Shown here: in pieces, positions 1 to 9,600 of the stretch
How positions within the stretch are numbered: the first letter of the stretch is position 1
Layout of the letters: every line of letters starts with the position of its first letter
Virus record (IMG/VR): IMGVR_UViG_3300025120_000468
Location: 1 to 26,178 of that record
DNA: 26,178 nucleotides
Direction: 5' to 3' (one strand)
DNA from: a virus
The notes under the pieces: generated by a model
Seen by the model: the letters and a program-made list of their open reading frames with translations, nothing else
Database searches by the model: none
What the model was told of the DNA's origin: nothing
Translations under genes and position numbers: made by a program

Positions 1-1167
1 CAGTTCACTCAGTATTTACAAAACCAAGTAGATATGACCGGTGGTACATTAGATGTTGATGGTCGAGACGCTGTACAACAGACTATACAAGCTACTAAAA
101 ATGCGTTTGGGCAATACATACCTAGCACCACTGAAATAGCAGATTATTTCGAGAGTGTAGCGGATATACCTGAATACATAGCACCTATGCAGTATACGCT
201 TGATGAAGCTAAAGCAGATTTAGCTACAGCGTTAGGTTTGTTTTTAGAAGATGGTGTTACACCAAACGTAAATGCTATACCACAAAAATTTGACATATAC
301 CTATCTAATCGAGTGGATATGACCGGTGGTACATTAGATGCTGATGGTCGAGACGCTGTACAACAGACTATACAAGCTACTAAAGATGCGTTTGGCACGT
401 ACATACCTAATACCACCGAGATAGCTCGTTACTTTGATGACTTAGAAAATATTGAAGAGTACGTATCCCCGTTAGAAGTTACTTTAGACGACGCTAAAAG
501 TTTTGTGCGTTCGCAATTAGGTCTAGCCGAAGACGCGGAACTTACTCCAGAACAATTACTGTTAGCTGAACAGTTTGCCACACCTGATTATACCGATGCC
601 ACGGCGCTACAAGCTATAGATAGTGCTACAGTGTCTCCGCAAGAAGCTATGAATGCTATAGGTAATGCCGCTAGAACTGTTTTTGGTGAGAACTATGTGC
701 CTAGCGGTGCAGATGTTGCGTTTTTCCAAGGCATATCCCCTGACGCAAACTTAGAAAATACGGCCTTAGAATACTATTATCAACAAAAAGCCCTAGATAC
801 AGTTACGGATCCTAACGTAGACCCTAACGTAGATCCTAACGTAGATCCTAACGTAGATCCTAACCTAGATCCTACATTACAGGGTAACGAGTTTGGCCCT
901 AACATACCTCCTGTGGGCACAGCACCCACGGAAGAAGAGCGAGCGTATTTAGAGTTATTGCAACGTGCAGAGGGAGCGAGTAGAATAGATGTTACTACTC
1001 CAAAGAAAGAACGTAGCAGTAGCTATGTGTATGATTTTGAAGATATTTTTGCCGATCCAGAATATAGAGACTTTTACGCTGGGCCATACGACAAAAAGAA
1101 AGCCGCCGCTAGTGGTGGTTTAATAGACAGTGAGATTGATAAACTAATAGAATTTTTAGGTGGTTAG
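1..1167 (+). CDS. Putative virion protein with duplicated modules (5'-partial)
   Basis: The frame is open from the first base, so the 5' end lies outside the window; 388 residues are present. The first ATG in view (position 34) sits inside a repeat module and is probably not the start. Two copies of a ~95-residue module follow each other (offset 285 nt), each with VDMTGGTLD, GRDAVQQTIQATK and an FGxYIPxTTEIAxYF segment. A third, diverged copy follows around residues 215-260 (FGENYVPSGADVAFF). A DPNV tandem repeat then leads to a charged C-terminus ending in SGGLIDSEIDKLIEFLGG. No enzyme motif is visible. The gene ends two bases before the next virion-type gene, so it is probably the first visible member of a structural operon. 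I infer a virion or adhesion role from context and repeat architecture; the family is not recognised. Confidence 0.8.
   Translation, partial: QFTQYLQNQVDMTGGTLDVDGRDAVQQTIQATKNAFGQYIPSTTEIADYFESVADIPEYIAPMQYTLDEAKADLATALGLFLEDGVTPNVNAIPQKFDIYLSNRVDMTGGTLDADGRDAVQQTIQATKDAFGTYIPNTTEIARYFDDLENIEEYVSPLEVTLDDAKSFVRSQLGLAEDAELTPEQLLLAEQFATPDYTDATALQAIDSATVSPQEAMNAIGNAARTVFGENYVPSGADVAFFQGISPDANLENTALEYYYQQKALDTVTDPNVDPNVDPNVDPNVDPNLDPTLQGNEFGPNIPPVGTAPTEEERAYLELLQRAEGASRIDVTTPKKERSSSYVYDFEDIFADPEYRDFYAGPYDKKKAAASGGLIDSEIDKLIEFLGG
31..396 (+). repeat. Near-identical 81-nt direct repeat (31-111 and 316-396)
   Basis: The two 81-nt copies differ at only two positions by eye (GTT/GCT and AAT/GAT codons). 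Codons immediately before and after differ at many third positions. They encode the N-terminal part of the ~95-residue module. The sharp change from near identity to clear divergence suggests recent gene conversion or duplication. Confidence 0.9.
808..867 (+). repeat. DPNV minisatellite, five 12-nt units
   Basis: Five in-frame units of GATCCTAACGTA type encode DPNV four times and DPNL once; a degenerate DPTL unit follows at 868-879. The second unit has GAC for GAT. It likely forms an extended linker, and copy number may vary by slippage. Confidence 0.92.
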
Positions 1168-1169
1168 GT

Positions 1170-3800
1170 ATGGCTGAACTTTTTGGGTTTGAATTGCCGA
1201 GTACAGATGACATCTTTGATCGCGCAGTGGATTGGGGAAAAGACAAGATAACAGACAAAGTCAAAGGCAAGGCTAATGAAATCCTTGTTGACAATCCTTG
1301 GATGGAAAAAGCAGGTGCGGCGGCTGGTGCTTACGCCTTACAAAGCAGTGGTCTTATGGATCCACAAATAACTAAAGCGGGCTATCAAGGCACTGTACCA
1401 GATATGAAGGCTGTAATGGCCCGTGTTCCCTACTTACAAGACCCAAACCAAGATAAATCAAGGGCTTTCGGCAGACGTTATTTTTCAGATGTGCGGTATG
1501 TAACCGACCCCGATAAAGCTAGTGGTATAGCATCTACCCCTAGAGAACTATATGGGGCTACCCGCAAGACACAAGCTGAACAGAACGCCATTAAAGCGAA
1601 CGACCCTACAGCTAGATTTAACAACCAAGGTTACAGGGTCAATGCTGACGGCGGGATAATGCAAGATGCAGACGCTACCCAAGAACTTAGACGTTACCTT
1701 GGTCAAACTATAGACGAAGGACGTGGATCACTTACAGCAGATCAACAAGCGGCATACAGACGAGGCACGCAGGTACTAGGTGATGTAGTACCCCAAGAAA
1801 TAATGGTTCAACGAAAAGATGCTGATGGGATTATTGTACTTGACCAAGCTACAGGCGACCCTATATATGATACAGTGCCTAACCCAGAATATGGAACCGG
1901 AGATGTAGCGTCAGGTATAGACCCCGCTACAGGACGAAAAATTTTAGACCCAGACGCATATTTACTTGAAGGTGCTTATGATACTGAAGGTTATTTTCAA
2001 TTTAACAATCCACAAACCCGCGATGCGCAATTTGATTCTGCTGGTTATTTAATAACCCGGCCAGAAGAGCGAACTGCTGGCTCTACATACACTGACGAGG
2101 GGTATCAAATTAGTACACCTGCTGTGGAATACACCAAGGAGTATGTGGCGCAACAACAAGCAAACGCGGAGGCCGCCGGATTAGCCGCCCTTAACTATGC
2201 AAATCCCTACGGAGGGCGTAACTATACTGGATCTCCATATGCTGAACCAGATACTAGTACGGTACAAGGAAATGCTAGGGGTGGGGTTATAGGGTTAGCT
2301 GGCGGTGGTCGGCCAACTCCTTACGACAGCACTAATGAGGAAGAAGAAAAAGATACTCAACCACCCATGTTTTTTGGTAAAGCTCAAGGTGGTATAACAC
2401 AATTAGCCGGTGGTCGTTATTTAGACGGTATGTCCGATGGCATGGCCGATGAAGTTCCGGCGAACATTGATGGTGTACAGCCAGCGGCACTAAGTGATGG
2501 CGAGTTTGTTATACCTGCTGATGTAGTTAGTCATTTAGGTAATGGCAGTTCTAATGCAGGTGCTAAGGTCTTAGACGACATGATGAGCAACGTGCGCGAA
2601 ACACGTACTGGTAATTCAGAGCAAGGCAAACAGATTAACCCACAACGTGTTATGGCAAAGAGTGGTTTAGCAGGGTACGCTAACGGTGGCCCGATTCGTA
2701 AGTTTAATGCAGGTGATATGGTTAAATTAGACGAGCCAATTTATATGGAGACGAGCGACGGTAATACCGAAAATGCTAACTCCACCGTTAATACGGAGCA
2801 ACAACAAACTAACGCTAATGCTAATGTAGACAACACGTATGCCACAGGTAGCCAAGATACTTCTGGAGCTGTAGAGCTAGGCACAAAAACTGGCGAAGAG
2901 TCTTCTTTGTCTAATTGGGCTGGTGATTTTGTAACCCAAGACATACTAGGTGAAGCTCGCGGGTTAGATGAAAGGGGGTATCAAGCATACTATGATGAAC
3001 TAGCCGCAGGGTCTTCTGAGTTACAAGATCAAGTGTTTGATACGGCAGGGAAGATAGATACCACCGGTTCACAGCTAGGATCATTTGGGGATTTAACAGC
3101 GGAACAACGAGCCGCTTACACGGATCCTTACTTAGAAGCTACTATGGAGCCTGAGTTACGCGCCGCTAAAGAACGTGCTGACAGAGAAAGAATGGAAAAT
3201 GCCGCACGTATGACGCAGTCAGGATCTTTTGGTGGGTCACGTCAAGCTATCTTAGATTCTCTTAACCGCCGTGACCTATTAACAAGTCAATCTGATATTG
3301 AGAACAGAGCACGTAGCCAAGCATTTGCTAGTGCGGCAGATAGGTTTGGTGAAGACAGACGATTTGGATTAGATGCGTTGCAAACACAATCTGATCTTGG
3401 TGGTATACAACGTGGTATTGACGCTGATCTTATCGCCGCTCGTAAGGAACAGTTTGAAGAAGAAAGAGATTTTCCATACAAAAATATCAGTTGGAAAGCC
3501 TCTTTGTTACAAGACCTTCCTTTGGAAGCACAGAACTATAGTTATGCAGAGCCAGCCAAGATGGCTCAATTAATGTCCATGTACGATACCCTACTGGGCG
3601 GTGCAGAAGGTGAAAGTTGGTACGATAAAATAACTGCCGCTACTGCGCCTGATGAGCCAGCAGAACCAGAACCAGCTTCATTAGACGTATACGGTGTCAC
3701 TTATACCTATAATGACAAACCAGAGGGTGTTGACGTGGCTACTTGGACAGCCGCAATAGATAGTGGCGATCCAGACCAAGTAGCAGACTTAATAGAGTAA
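1170..3800 (+). CDS. Putative virion structural or internal protein with marine-phage DGxxD...SDGEFVIP domain
   Basis: 876 residues. The ATG lies two bases after the previous stop, with AGGTGG upstream. The N-terminal half has spaced [DN]xxGY elements (NNQGYRV, DTEGYFQF, DSAGYLIT, TDEGYQIS). A central segment (nt ~2420-2640) reads DGMSDGMADEVPANIDG, then SDGEFVIPADVVSHLG and a VRETRTG element. I recognise this module from predicted structural proteins of marine podoviruses; its biochemical role is not known to me. Three Gly-Gly motifs surround it (ARGGVIGLAGG, AQGGITQLAGG, ANGGPIRKFNAG). The C-terminal third is helical and rich in charged residues (GSFGGSRQAI, then FEEERDFPYKN), as in internal or ejected virion proteins. 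No catalytic site is seen. Placement between two repeat-bearing virion-type genes supports a structural role. Confidence 0.85.
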   Translation: MAELFGFELPSTDDIFDRAVDWGKDKITDKVKGKANEILVDNPWMEKAGAAAGAYALQSSGLMDPQITKAGYQGTVPDMKAVMARVPYLQDPNQDKSRAFGRRYFSDVRYVTDPDKASGIASTPRELYGATRKTQAEQNAIKANDPTARFNNQGYRVNADGGIMQDADATQELRRYLGQTIDEGRGSLTADQQAAYRRGTQVLGDVVPQEIMVQRKDADGIIVLDQATGDPIYDTVPNPEYGTGDVASGIDPATGRKILDPDAYLLEGAYDTEGYFQFNNPQTRDAQFDSAGYLITRPEERTAGSTYTDEGYQISTPAVEYTKEYVAQQQANAEAAGLAALNYANPYGGRNYTGSPYAEPDTSTVQGNARGGVIGLAGGGRPTPYDSTNEEEEKDTQPPMFFGKAQGGITQLAGGRYLDGMSDGMADEVPANIDGVQPAALSDGEFVIPADVVSHLGNGSSNAGAKVLDDMMSNVRETRTGNSEQGKQINPQRVMAKSGLAGYANGGPIRKFNAGDMVKLDEPIYMETSDGNTENANSTVNTEQQQTNANANVDNTYATGSQDTSGAVELGTKTGEESSLSNWAGDFVTQDILGEARGLDERGYQAYYDELAAGSSELQDQVFDTAGKIDTTGSQLGSFGDLTAEQRAAYTDPYLEATMEPELRAAKERADRERMENAARMTQSGSFGGSRQAILDSLNRRDLLTSQSDIENRARSQAFASAADRFGEDRRFGLDALQTQSDLGGIQRGIDADLIAARKEQFEEERDFPYKNISWKASLLQDLPLEAQNYSYAEPAKMAQLMSMYDTLLGGAEGESWYDKITAATAPDEPAEPEPASLDVYGVTYTYNDKPEGVDVATWTAAIDSGDPDQVADLIE

Positions 3801-3816
3801 AGAGAGAGATAAGATT

Positions 3817-6681
3817 ATGGTTGCATACGCAGGTGATGGCATAGCAGAGACACTTGGCACGATAGACAAGCTGTCTGACGTATACTCACAAAAACCCGAA
3901 ATGCTAAAAAACAAAGCTATGAGTGAGGCTAAAAAGCAGGGGCTAGGCGGTGTACCCATGGCTACGCTTGAAGCATTGGCGTTACAAAAAATGACCAGTG
4001 AGAAGGCGGCGGCGGCCAACAACATGGCTTTGCAGATGGAGAACAATAACCCCACTGTAGCGCAAGATTTAGAAAACAAATATAAAGAACGTACGACTAA
4101 CGAACTAAAACAACAGTACGCGTCTACCATGCAGAACAAAGCCGCAGTCAATCAAAAAGGTCAACAGGACGCAATTAAAAAAGCTGTACAGGCTAGACAA
4201 AAAGGTACTGGTATCGCTAGTACAATGCCCCAACAAAGACCACAAGGTATGCCACCACAAGGTATGCCACCACAAGGTATGCCACCACGAGGTATGCCAC
4301 CACAAGGTATGCCAGTGCGAGCGGCGGCACAAGGTGGCTTGATGCAGTTCCAAGCTGGTAAAAAAGTAGATTTAACAGACGCAACCATACGTAAACTAAA
4401 GTCACTACTAGCCTCTGGCGAACTCACTAGAAACACGTTAACAACAGAGTTAAAACGTGCAAAATTAATTGGTCTTAACACACCTAATCAATTAGTAGCT
4501 CTTCTACGCGATGCCGGTGAAAGTAAACTAGCGGATGACATACAAGAAGATGTATTGGGCCAAATAACAGATAGAGAGAATGCCGAAATAGATGCGGCAA
4601 TAGACGCACAGAAAAAAGATGATTCTCCTACTACAACACCCACTACGTCTATGGCGCAAGCTGATTTACGTAATGTGCTTAGTGATGTAAAACCTGCGGC
4701 AAGTGCGGCAAGTGATGTAGACACGTCTAAACAAAGTCAGATAACTGACAAAGATATAGAAACATTTAGAAAAACAGGTAAGTTTAGAGGTCAAGGTGTC
4801 CCACCTCGTACGCTTGAAGGTGCATTAACTCCCGCCAAACTCCGTAACATGTCTAACGAAGATATACGGTCTAGGCTTACTTCTGACTATTTTGCTTCAT
4901 CATTTAAACCAGCCGGTGGTATGGATACACGCGACCAAGGTCTTGCTTCAGCGGCACAAAATGTACGGAGTAAAACTAAAGTCGGAGAAGACGTTTTCAA
5001 CATAGCGCAAGGGCCACAAATAGATCCGCAATCGTTGGGTGCGCGTGGTGGTATAACAGCCGCTGACTTTGGCGCAATAGGCATGACCCCTGATCAGTTC
5101 CAACAACTATCTCCAGAAAAACAAGCGCAAGCGCTACAGTTAATTAAAGATAGACGCACCGCTGGTCAAGTGGTACGTGGGGCAGGGGCTTTAGCGGCAG
5201 AAATTCCCGCAGATATAGCCGACACCGCAACAGCAGGAGTAGCGGGACTTAGAAACACGTATAGCAACTTAGCAGAAAGTAGGCTTGGTAGATTTGCTAA
5301 ACTATCTAATGTAACGGATGACCCTAGACCTAAAATAGAAGGCACTAACTTCTCAAACTTTGATTTTAACTTGCCACGCGGCCCCGCTGACGACAGACCT
5401 ATGGGAGAGGCTCTTACTGGTGAAGGTATGAGTGAGGCGGCTAGAAAAGCCATAGCAGGTAGAGATCCAGCACTAGCACAACAACAGACTGGACAACAGA
5501 CCGGACAACAAACTGGACAACAGACCGGACAACAGACCGGACAACAAACTGGACAACAAACTGGACAACAAACTGGACAACAGACCGGACAACAGACCGG
5601 ACAACAAGGTACAGGGCCGACAAAGGATGCTGTAAAAGCTTTAACCCAAGCAGGTACAGGTACAGGTGTAGATAGTTTAGCCATTCCTGACCAACCTAAA
5701 TTTACAGATGAAGGCGTTATGCGTGGACGGGGTATGCAAGATGCGGCGGCACTTGGGCTTGGTACATATACTGCGGCTAAAGATGACAAACCTGCTTCAT
5801 TTAGTCCGGCGTATATAACACCAGCAGTTAAAGCTCGCGCTAAACAAGATGGCATATCCGAACAGCAAGCGGCTGGTATAATAGAGAAAGAACGTTTAGA
5901 TAAAGATTTAAAACGTTCTGAGCTTGGGGCAATGTATGACACACAAGCAGAAGAACGTAAAGCAATGTACGGAGATCCGTTAAACCGAACTGATAAACAA
6001 CTTGCGGCAGAAGACAGGGCGGCAGATAGCGCGTTCTTTCAAGCTATGCCTGAGTATGGTTTCCAAAAGTCAGAGGTGGCTAAGAATAAAGTGCGTGCCG
6101 CTAACCGTGCCAGACAAGAAGGTATATTTGAGGCAGGGCAAAAAGCAGAGCGTGAGAAGTTCGCAAAAGACTTTGAGCGCGGCAAAGTATCTAACGAAGC
6201 CTACACTAGAGAGAAAGATAGGTTTGTAACCCAAGCGACATCTTTAATGGAAACACTGTCAAACTTTACCCTACAGGATAGAAAAGAAGCAGGAGAGCGG
6301 GCAGACCGACAATTCCAGCAGAACAAGTTGATAGTATCTCAGGCGATAGAGAAATATAAAGCAGATATAACCGCTAATGTTAGTAAAGAGCAAGCTCAAG
6401 CTACGTTGGTATCGGCTATGGCCGACGTAACAAGTTCGTTAGAAGAAACATACAAAATGCTCATGAAAGGTAAGAAAGGACAAGAACTTGAAGATTTGCA
6501 AGAGGCGAAGAGAAATGATTTAGCTTTCCAATTAGCGCCTATACTAATGCAGTTCGATGAAAGCAAACGGTCACAGCTTGAGGATCTATACGGTATAAAT
6601 AAAACAGCGACAACACCACCACCACTTAATGATCCTAACGTGCAAGGCATTGCTGGCGACCTATTAGGTGGTACACCTTAA
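3817..6681 (+). CDS. Putative internal virion protein, coiled-coil, with QGMPP and QQTG repeats
   Basis: 954 residues. The start is ATG at 3817 behind a purine-rich AGAGAGAGAT leader, 16 bases after the previous gene. The N-terminal ~140 residues are helical and Lys/Gln/Ala-rich. A five-unit QGMPP linker follows, then AAQGGLMQFQAGKKV, which matches the Gly-Gly motifs of the preceding gene. A Gln/Thr/Gly linker of ten QQTG units separates the middle from a C-terminal half with long predicted helices (AEERKAMYGDPLNRTDKQLA; RADRQFQQNKLIVSQAIEKY). No signal peptide, transmembrane segment or catalytic motif is visible. The stop overlaps the next start as TAATG, so translation of the giant downstream gene is probably coupled. 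I infer an internal, possibly ejected, protein from helix content, linkers and context; the family is not recognised. Confidence 0.83.
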   Translation: MVAYAGDGIAETLGTIDKLSDVYSQKPEMLKNKAMSEAKKQGLGGVPMATLEALALQKMTSEKAAAANNMALQMENNNPTVAQDLENKYKERTTNELKQQYASTMQNKAAVNQKGQQDAIKKAVQARQKGTGIASTMPQQRPQGMPPQGMPPQGMPPRGMPPQGMPVRAAAQGGLMQFQAGKKVDLTDATIRKLKSLLASGELTRNTLTTELKRAKLIGLNTPNQLVALLRDAGESKLADDIQEDVLGQITDRENAEIDAAIDAQKKDDSPTTTPTTSMAQADLRNVLSDVKPAASAASDVDTSKQSQITDKDIETFRKTGKFRGQGVPPRTLEGALTPAKLRNMSNEDIRSRLTSDYFASSFKPAGGMDTRDQGLASAAQNVRSKTKVGEDVFNIAQGPQIDPQSLGARGGITAADFGAIGMTPDQFQQLSPEKQAQALQLIKDRRTAGQVVRGAGALAAEIPADIADTATAGVAGLRNTYSNLAESRLGRFAKLSNVTDDPRPKIEGTNFSNFDFNLPRGPADDRPMGEALTGEGMSEAARKAIAGRDPALAQQQTGQQTGQQTGQQTGQQTGQQTGQQTGQQTGQQTGQQTGQQGTGPTKDAVKALTQAGTGTGVDSLAIPDQPKFTDEGVMRGRGMQDAAALGLGTYTAAKDDKPASFSPAYITPAVKARAKQDGISEQQAAGIIEKERLDKDLKRSELGAMYDTQAEERKAMYGDPLNRTDKQLAAEDRAADSAFFQAMPEYGFQKSEVAKNKVRAANRARQEGIFEAGQKAEREKFAKDFERGKVSNEAYTREKDRFVTQATSLMETLSNFTLQDRKEAGERADRQFQQNKLIVSQAIEKYKADITANVSKEQAQATLVSAMADVTSSLEETYKMLMKGKKGQELEDLQEAKRNDLAFQLAPILMQFDESKRSQLEDLYGINKTATTPPPLNDPNVQGIAGDLLGGTP
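4243..4317 (+). repeat. QGMPP minisatellite, five 15-nt units
   Basis: Units of CAAGGTATGCCACCA encode QGMPP. The fourth begins with CGA (Arg) and the fifth ends in GTG (Val). It forms a proline-rich linker between a helical N-terminus and a Gly-Gly motif. Confidence 0.92.
5482..5601 (+). repeat. QQTG minisatellite, ten 12-nt units of two allelic types
   Basis: Ten perfect in-frame QQTG units. The DNA units are of two main kinds, CAACAGACCGGA and CAACAAACTGGA, with silent differences linked inside each unit; the first unit is a hybrid (CAG with ACT). The order is hybrid, G, A, G, G, A, A, A, G, G (G for the CAGACC type, A for the CAAACT type). This fits repeated block duplication by slippage or recombination rather than independent point mutation. 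Confidence 0.93.
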
Positions 6682-9600
6682 TGGCTTATTCCAGAGAAGA
6701 GATTATACAAGCTCTGGATATTGCTAAACGCCAAAACAATGTTGAAGCAGTATCTGTACTAACCGAAGCGTTGCAAGCAGATGAGGTATACCAAGCCAAC
6801 CTGTCTCCACTACGTAGGTTAGAGCTTTCGCAACTCAAAGCGGCAGAGTCTAAGAATAAAAAGTTCAACCCTTTTGCTGATGTAGTGGGTGGGCTTGGTA
6901 GTGGTTTTGTTAGCACGTTTGAGACGGGTGCTAAAGGCGCTATAGTTCCTCTTGAAGAAGACGCTGAACTACGCGCACGCGATGCTATAACTAATGTTGC
7001 TGACAAGTTAAGACCTGAATTCGGCGATCCCAAATCTCACCTGTATGAATTCTCTTCTGCTTTAGGTTCTTTTGCGGCCATACCTGCATCGGTTGCGGCG
7101 GGCGCAGGTATAGGTACTTTGGTCGGCGGCGTTCCCGGCGGTGTAGTAGGGGGTGGGTTAGCTGGTTTAAGCTCGGCTTTATTACCCGCATCTGGTGAGG
7201 CAAGTGAACGAGCTAGAGCATATGGAGCTACAGAAGAAGAACGTAACCTAGCGTCTTTAAAAGCGCTACCAGTTGGCGCACTTGAACTAGTCGCTCCAGC
7301 TAGAATATTTAAATACTTCTCTAAATTTAATGTTCCTGTACTCGATAAGATAGAAAAACGATTTGGTAAGGGTCAGTCAGAAAGATGGCGAGATAAGGTA
7401 GGAGATGCGCTTGTATCTGGTGGTGTAGAGGGTACGCAAGAAGCTACCACTGCTATATTACAAAACATGATAGAGCAAGGGTACAACCCAGAAGCTGAAC
7501 TACTAGATGCTGGTGTAGGTAAAGACGCATTACTCGGCGCAGAAGTTGGTACGTTTGTAGATCTGTTCTCACAAGTTTTCCTAAAAGGTGGTAAAGCTGG
7601 TAGGTACGCGCAACTAAGAGCGGAACAAGAAAAACAACGTAAGGGGCAAGTAGATACTGAAACAGATACTAAAACAGATGCTCCAGTAACTCCTCCGCAA
7701 GAGTTTGATGATGACGATGCCGCACCTGTAAATGCCGAATTAGAACAATATGCTAGCACAGAACGTGTACCCCTAGAGTTTGCTAATCGTGTATTTGCGT
7801 ATGCCGAAAAGAATAACGTTAGTAGGGACGAGGCTAGAGAGGCTATAGAAGCTGAAGATGCCGCCAAAGAACCCGTAAAAGAACCTACAAAACTTAACAC
7901 AGCAGGAGAAAGACGTAAGGCGGTTTTTGATTATATAAAAGATAACCTAGATCAAGCGGTAGCGGACGGTGGTATTCGCTCAATCGGCTGGGACGGTAAG
8001 CTTGTAGTAAGACCATTTGATAAAAAAGAACAAGACTACGTAGACACGCAGTTAGAAAAACGAGCACTTGCGGAAGGGCAAGATGCCGATGCCGATGCTA
8101 AAGTTGGACAAGATGCTGAAGAAGCTAAGGACAGTAAGTTAGCTGTAGGGCAGACTGTTACTGTTGTGAAAAATAAAAATGTAGTAACGATAGATGACGA
8201 TATTGACCCAAAGAAAGTGACTATTACCCGCACAAAGGTGTTAGACAACGGTGACATTATCTATATGGGTCAAATTGAAGGGGCCTATAAAGGGCAAAAT
8301 TTTGCTTGGAATCAGTCCGAATTAGAAAAAGGCGAGGTTATTCTTAACCCTACACAAAAAGATGTTGACGCACTAAAAGCCAAACAAGACGAATACAGAG
8401 CGAGTTTGAGAAAACAACAGGAGAAAGAAGATGCAGACATTGATAAACGTGCTGACACAACCACAGCTGGAGAGAGCGTTCCAAGTAATACTGGAGGTGT
8501 GGGAGACGCAACAAAAGCCGGAGTCACTGCCGAAAGCACTGAAGGAACTGACACCGGAGCAGTGGGGGGACTTGATAGAAATGTTGACAGAACTGATGGA
8601 AGCGAAGGAGATGCAGACGCTACACTAGAAGAAACTGATGTGTTAATGGATCCGAGTCAAATTGCTATTCAAACTGGCGAAAGAGTGGTTAAAAAGGGAG
8701 CCGCGTTTCCTTTAGTTACATCAGAGGCTGACCCCACTGCGACAGGTAGAACTGTAGGGCAAAAAGCAACTAGTGACAGAGCTAAAGCGGGAATAGGGGC
8801 TTTAACTAAAGCAGAAGAGAAAATAGAAGCCGGAAAAGCTACGCTAGTGCCAGCCGCTACACCTACAGGGAGAATACCCCTAGACACAGTAGGGTTAAAA
8901 CCTCTAGGTAAGCTACGCCAAGAATTAATTAAGAAAGACCAAGATGAGCTTGTATCAACGCGTAGTATGGCTGGTCAAAAAGCCCCGTCTAAAAAACAAC
9001 TAGACGACAAAGCAAACTACTATGATACTGCGGCGGGCATCCAAAAACTGCTGACTGAAGCTAACAATCGCGGTATAAAAATTACTAAACAAGACAGGCT
9101 TAGGATAGAAAAAGGGCCAATGTTTAGTAAACCTAAGAAACGTTCGCCGGTTATTACTGAACCTTTTAACGAAACGCAATTAGCAGAAATACAAGCTTAT
9201 CAGGGCAAGCTTAAACGGGATTTAACTCCTTTAGAAATAGATGCGCAAAACGTAGAAGCTGAAACGTACGTAAAAAACTATGAGAAAAGAATGTTACTTG
9301 GTTTACAAAACGTAATACCTGACTCTCAAGATCCAACTTCTAGGAGAGATATTCTAGCTTTACGTGATCTACAACAACGACCTTTGGAAAAACAAAAACC
9401 CGCTAAAAAGAGAAAAGGAGAATCTGACGCGGACTTTCAAAAAAGAAGGGACGATTGGTCTATGACCAAAGCGGCTAAAGCCTACTTTGACAACCCAAAT
9501 AGAATAGTAGATAACATGTTATCTATGGAAGGGGATGTAGTTAATTTTGAAACAGGTGAGGGTCAAGGTAAAAAAGTAGTAGCCGATACTAAAAAAGATC

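Noticed and set aside
3373-3573. 66-aa + strand ORF in another frame of the second virion gene
   Set aside because: The product (Leu/Val/Lys mix without regular pattern) is implausible and no Shine-Dalgarno precedes it, unlike the embedded ORF at 8431.
4105-4481. Antisense ORFs with WHTL or GGIPCGG repeats
   Set aside because: They are complements of the QGMPP repeat in a well-supported + strand gene, with no independent start signals.
5482-5601. CRISPR-like array
   Set aside because: The 12-nt units are contiguous, without spacers, in frame and translate to QQTG; it is a coding minisatellite.
5166-5942. 258-aa antisense ORF with a CCPV repeat
   Set aside because: It is the complement of the QQTG array and its surroundings. 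It lacks a ribosome binding site, and its Cys/Pro/Ser-rich composition comes from the opposite strand's repeat.
6002-6229. 75-aa + strand ORF in another frame of the third virion gene
   Set aside because: Random-looking basic product, no convincing ribosome binding site, and normal coding pattern in the main frame.
7373-7900. 175-aa antisense ORF under the giant gene
   Set aside because: Ser/Ala-rich shadow typical of the reverse strand of Ala/Glu-rich coding DNA; no start signal and no context.
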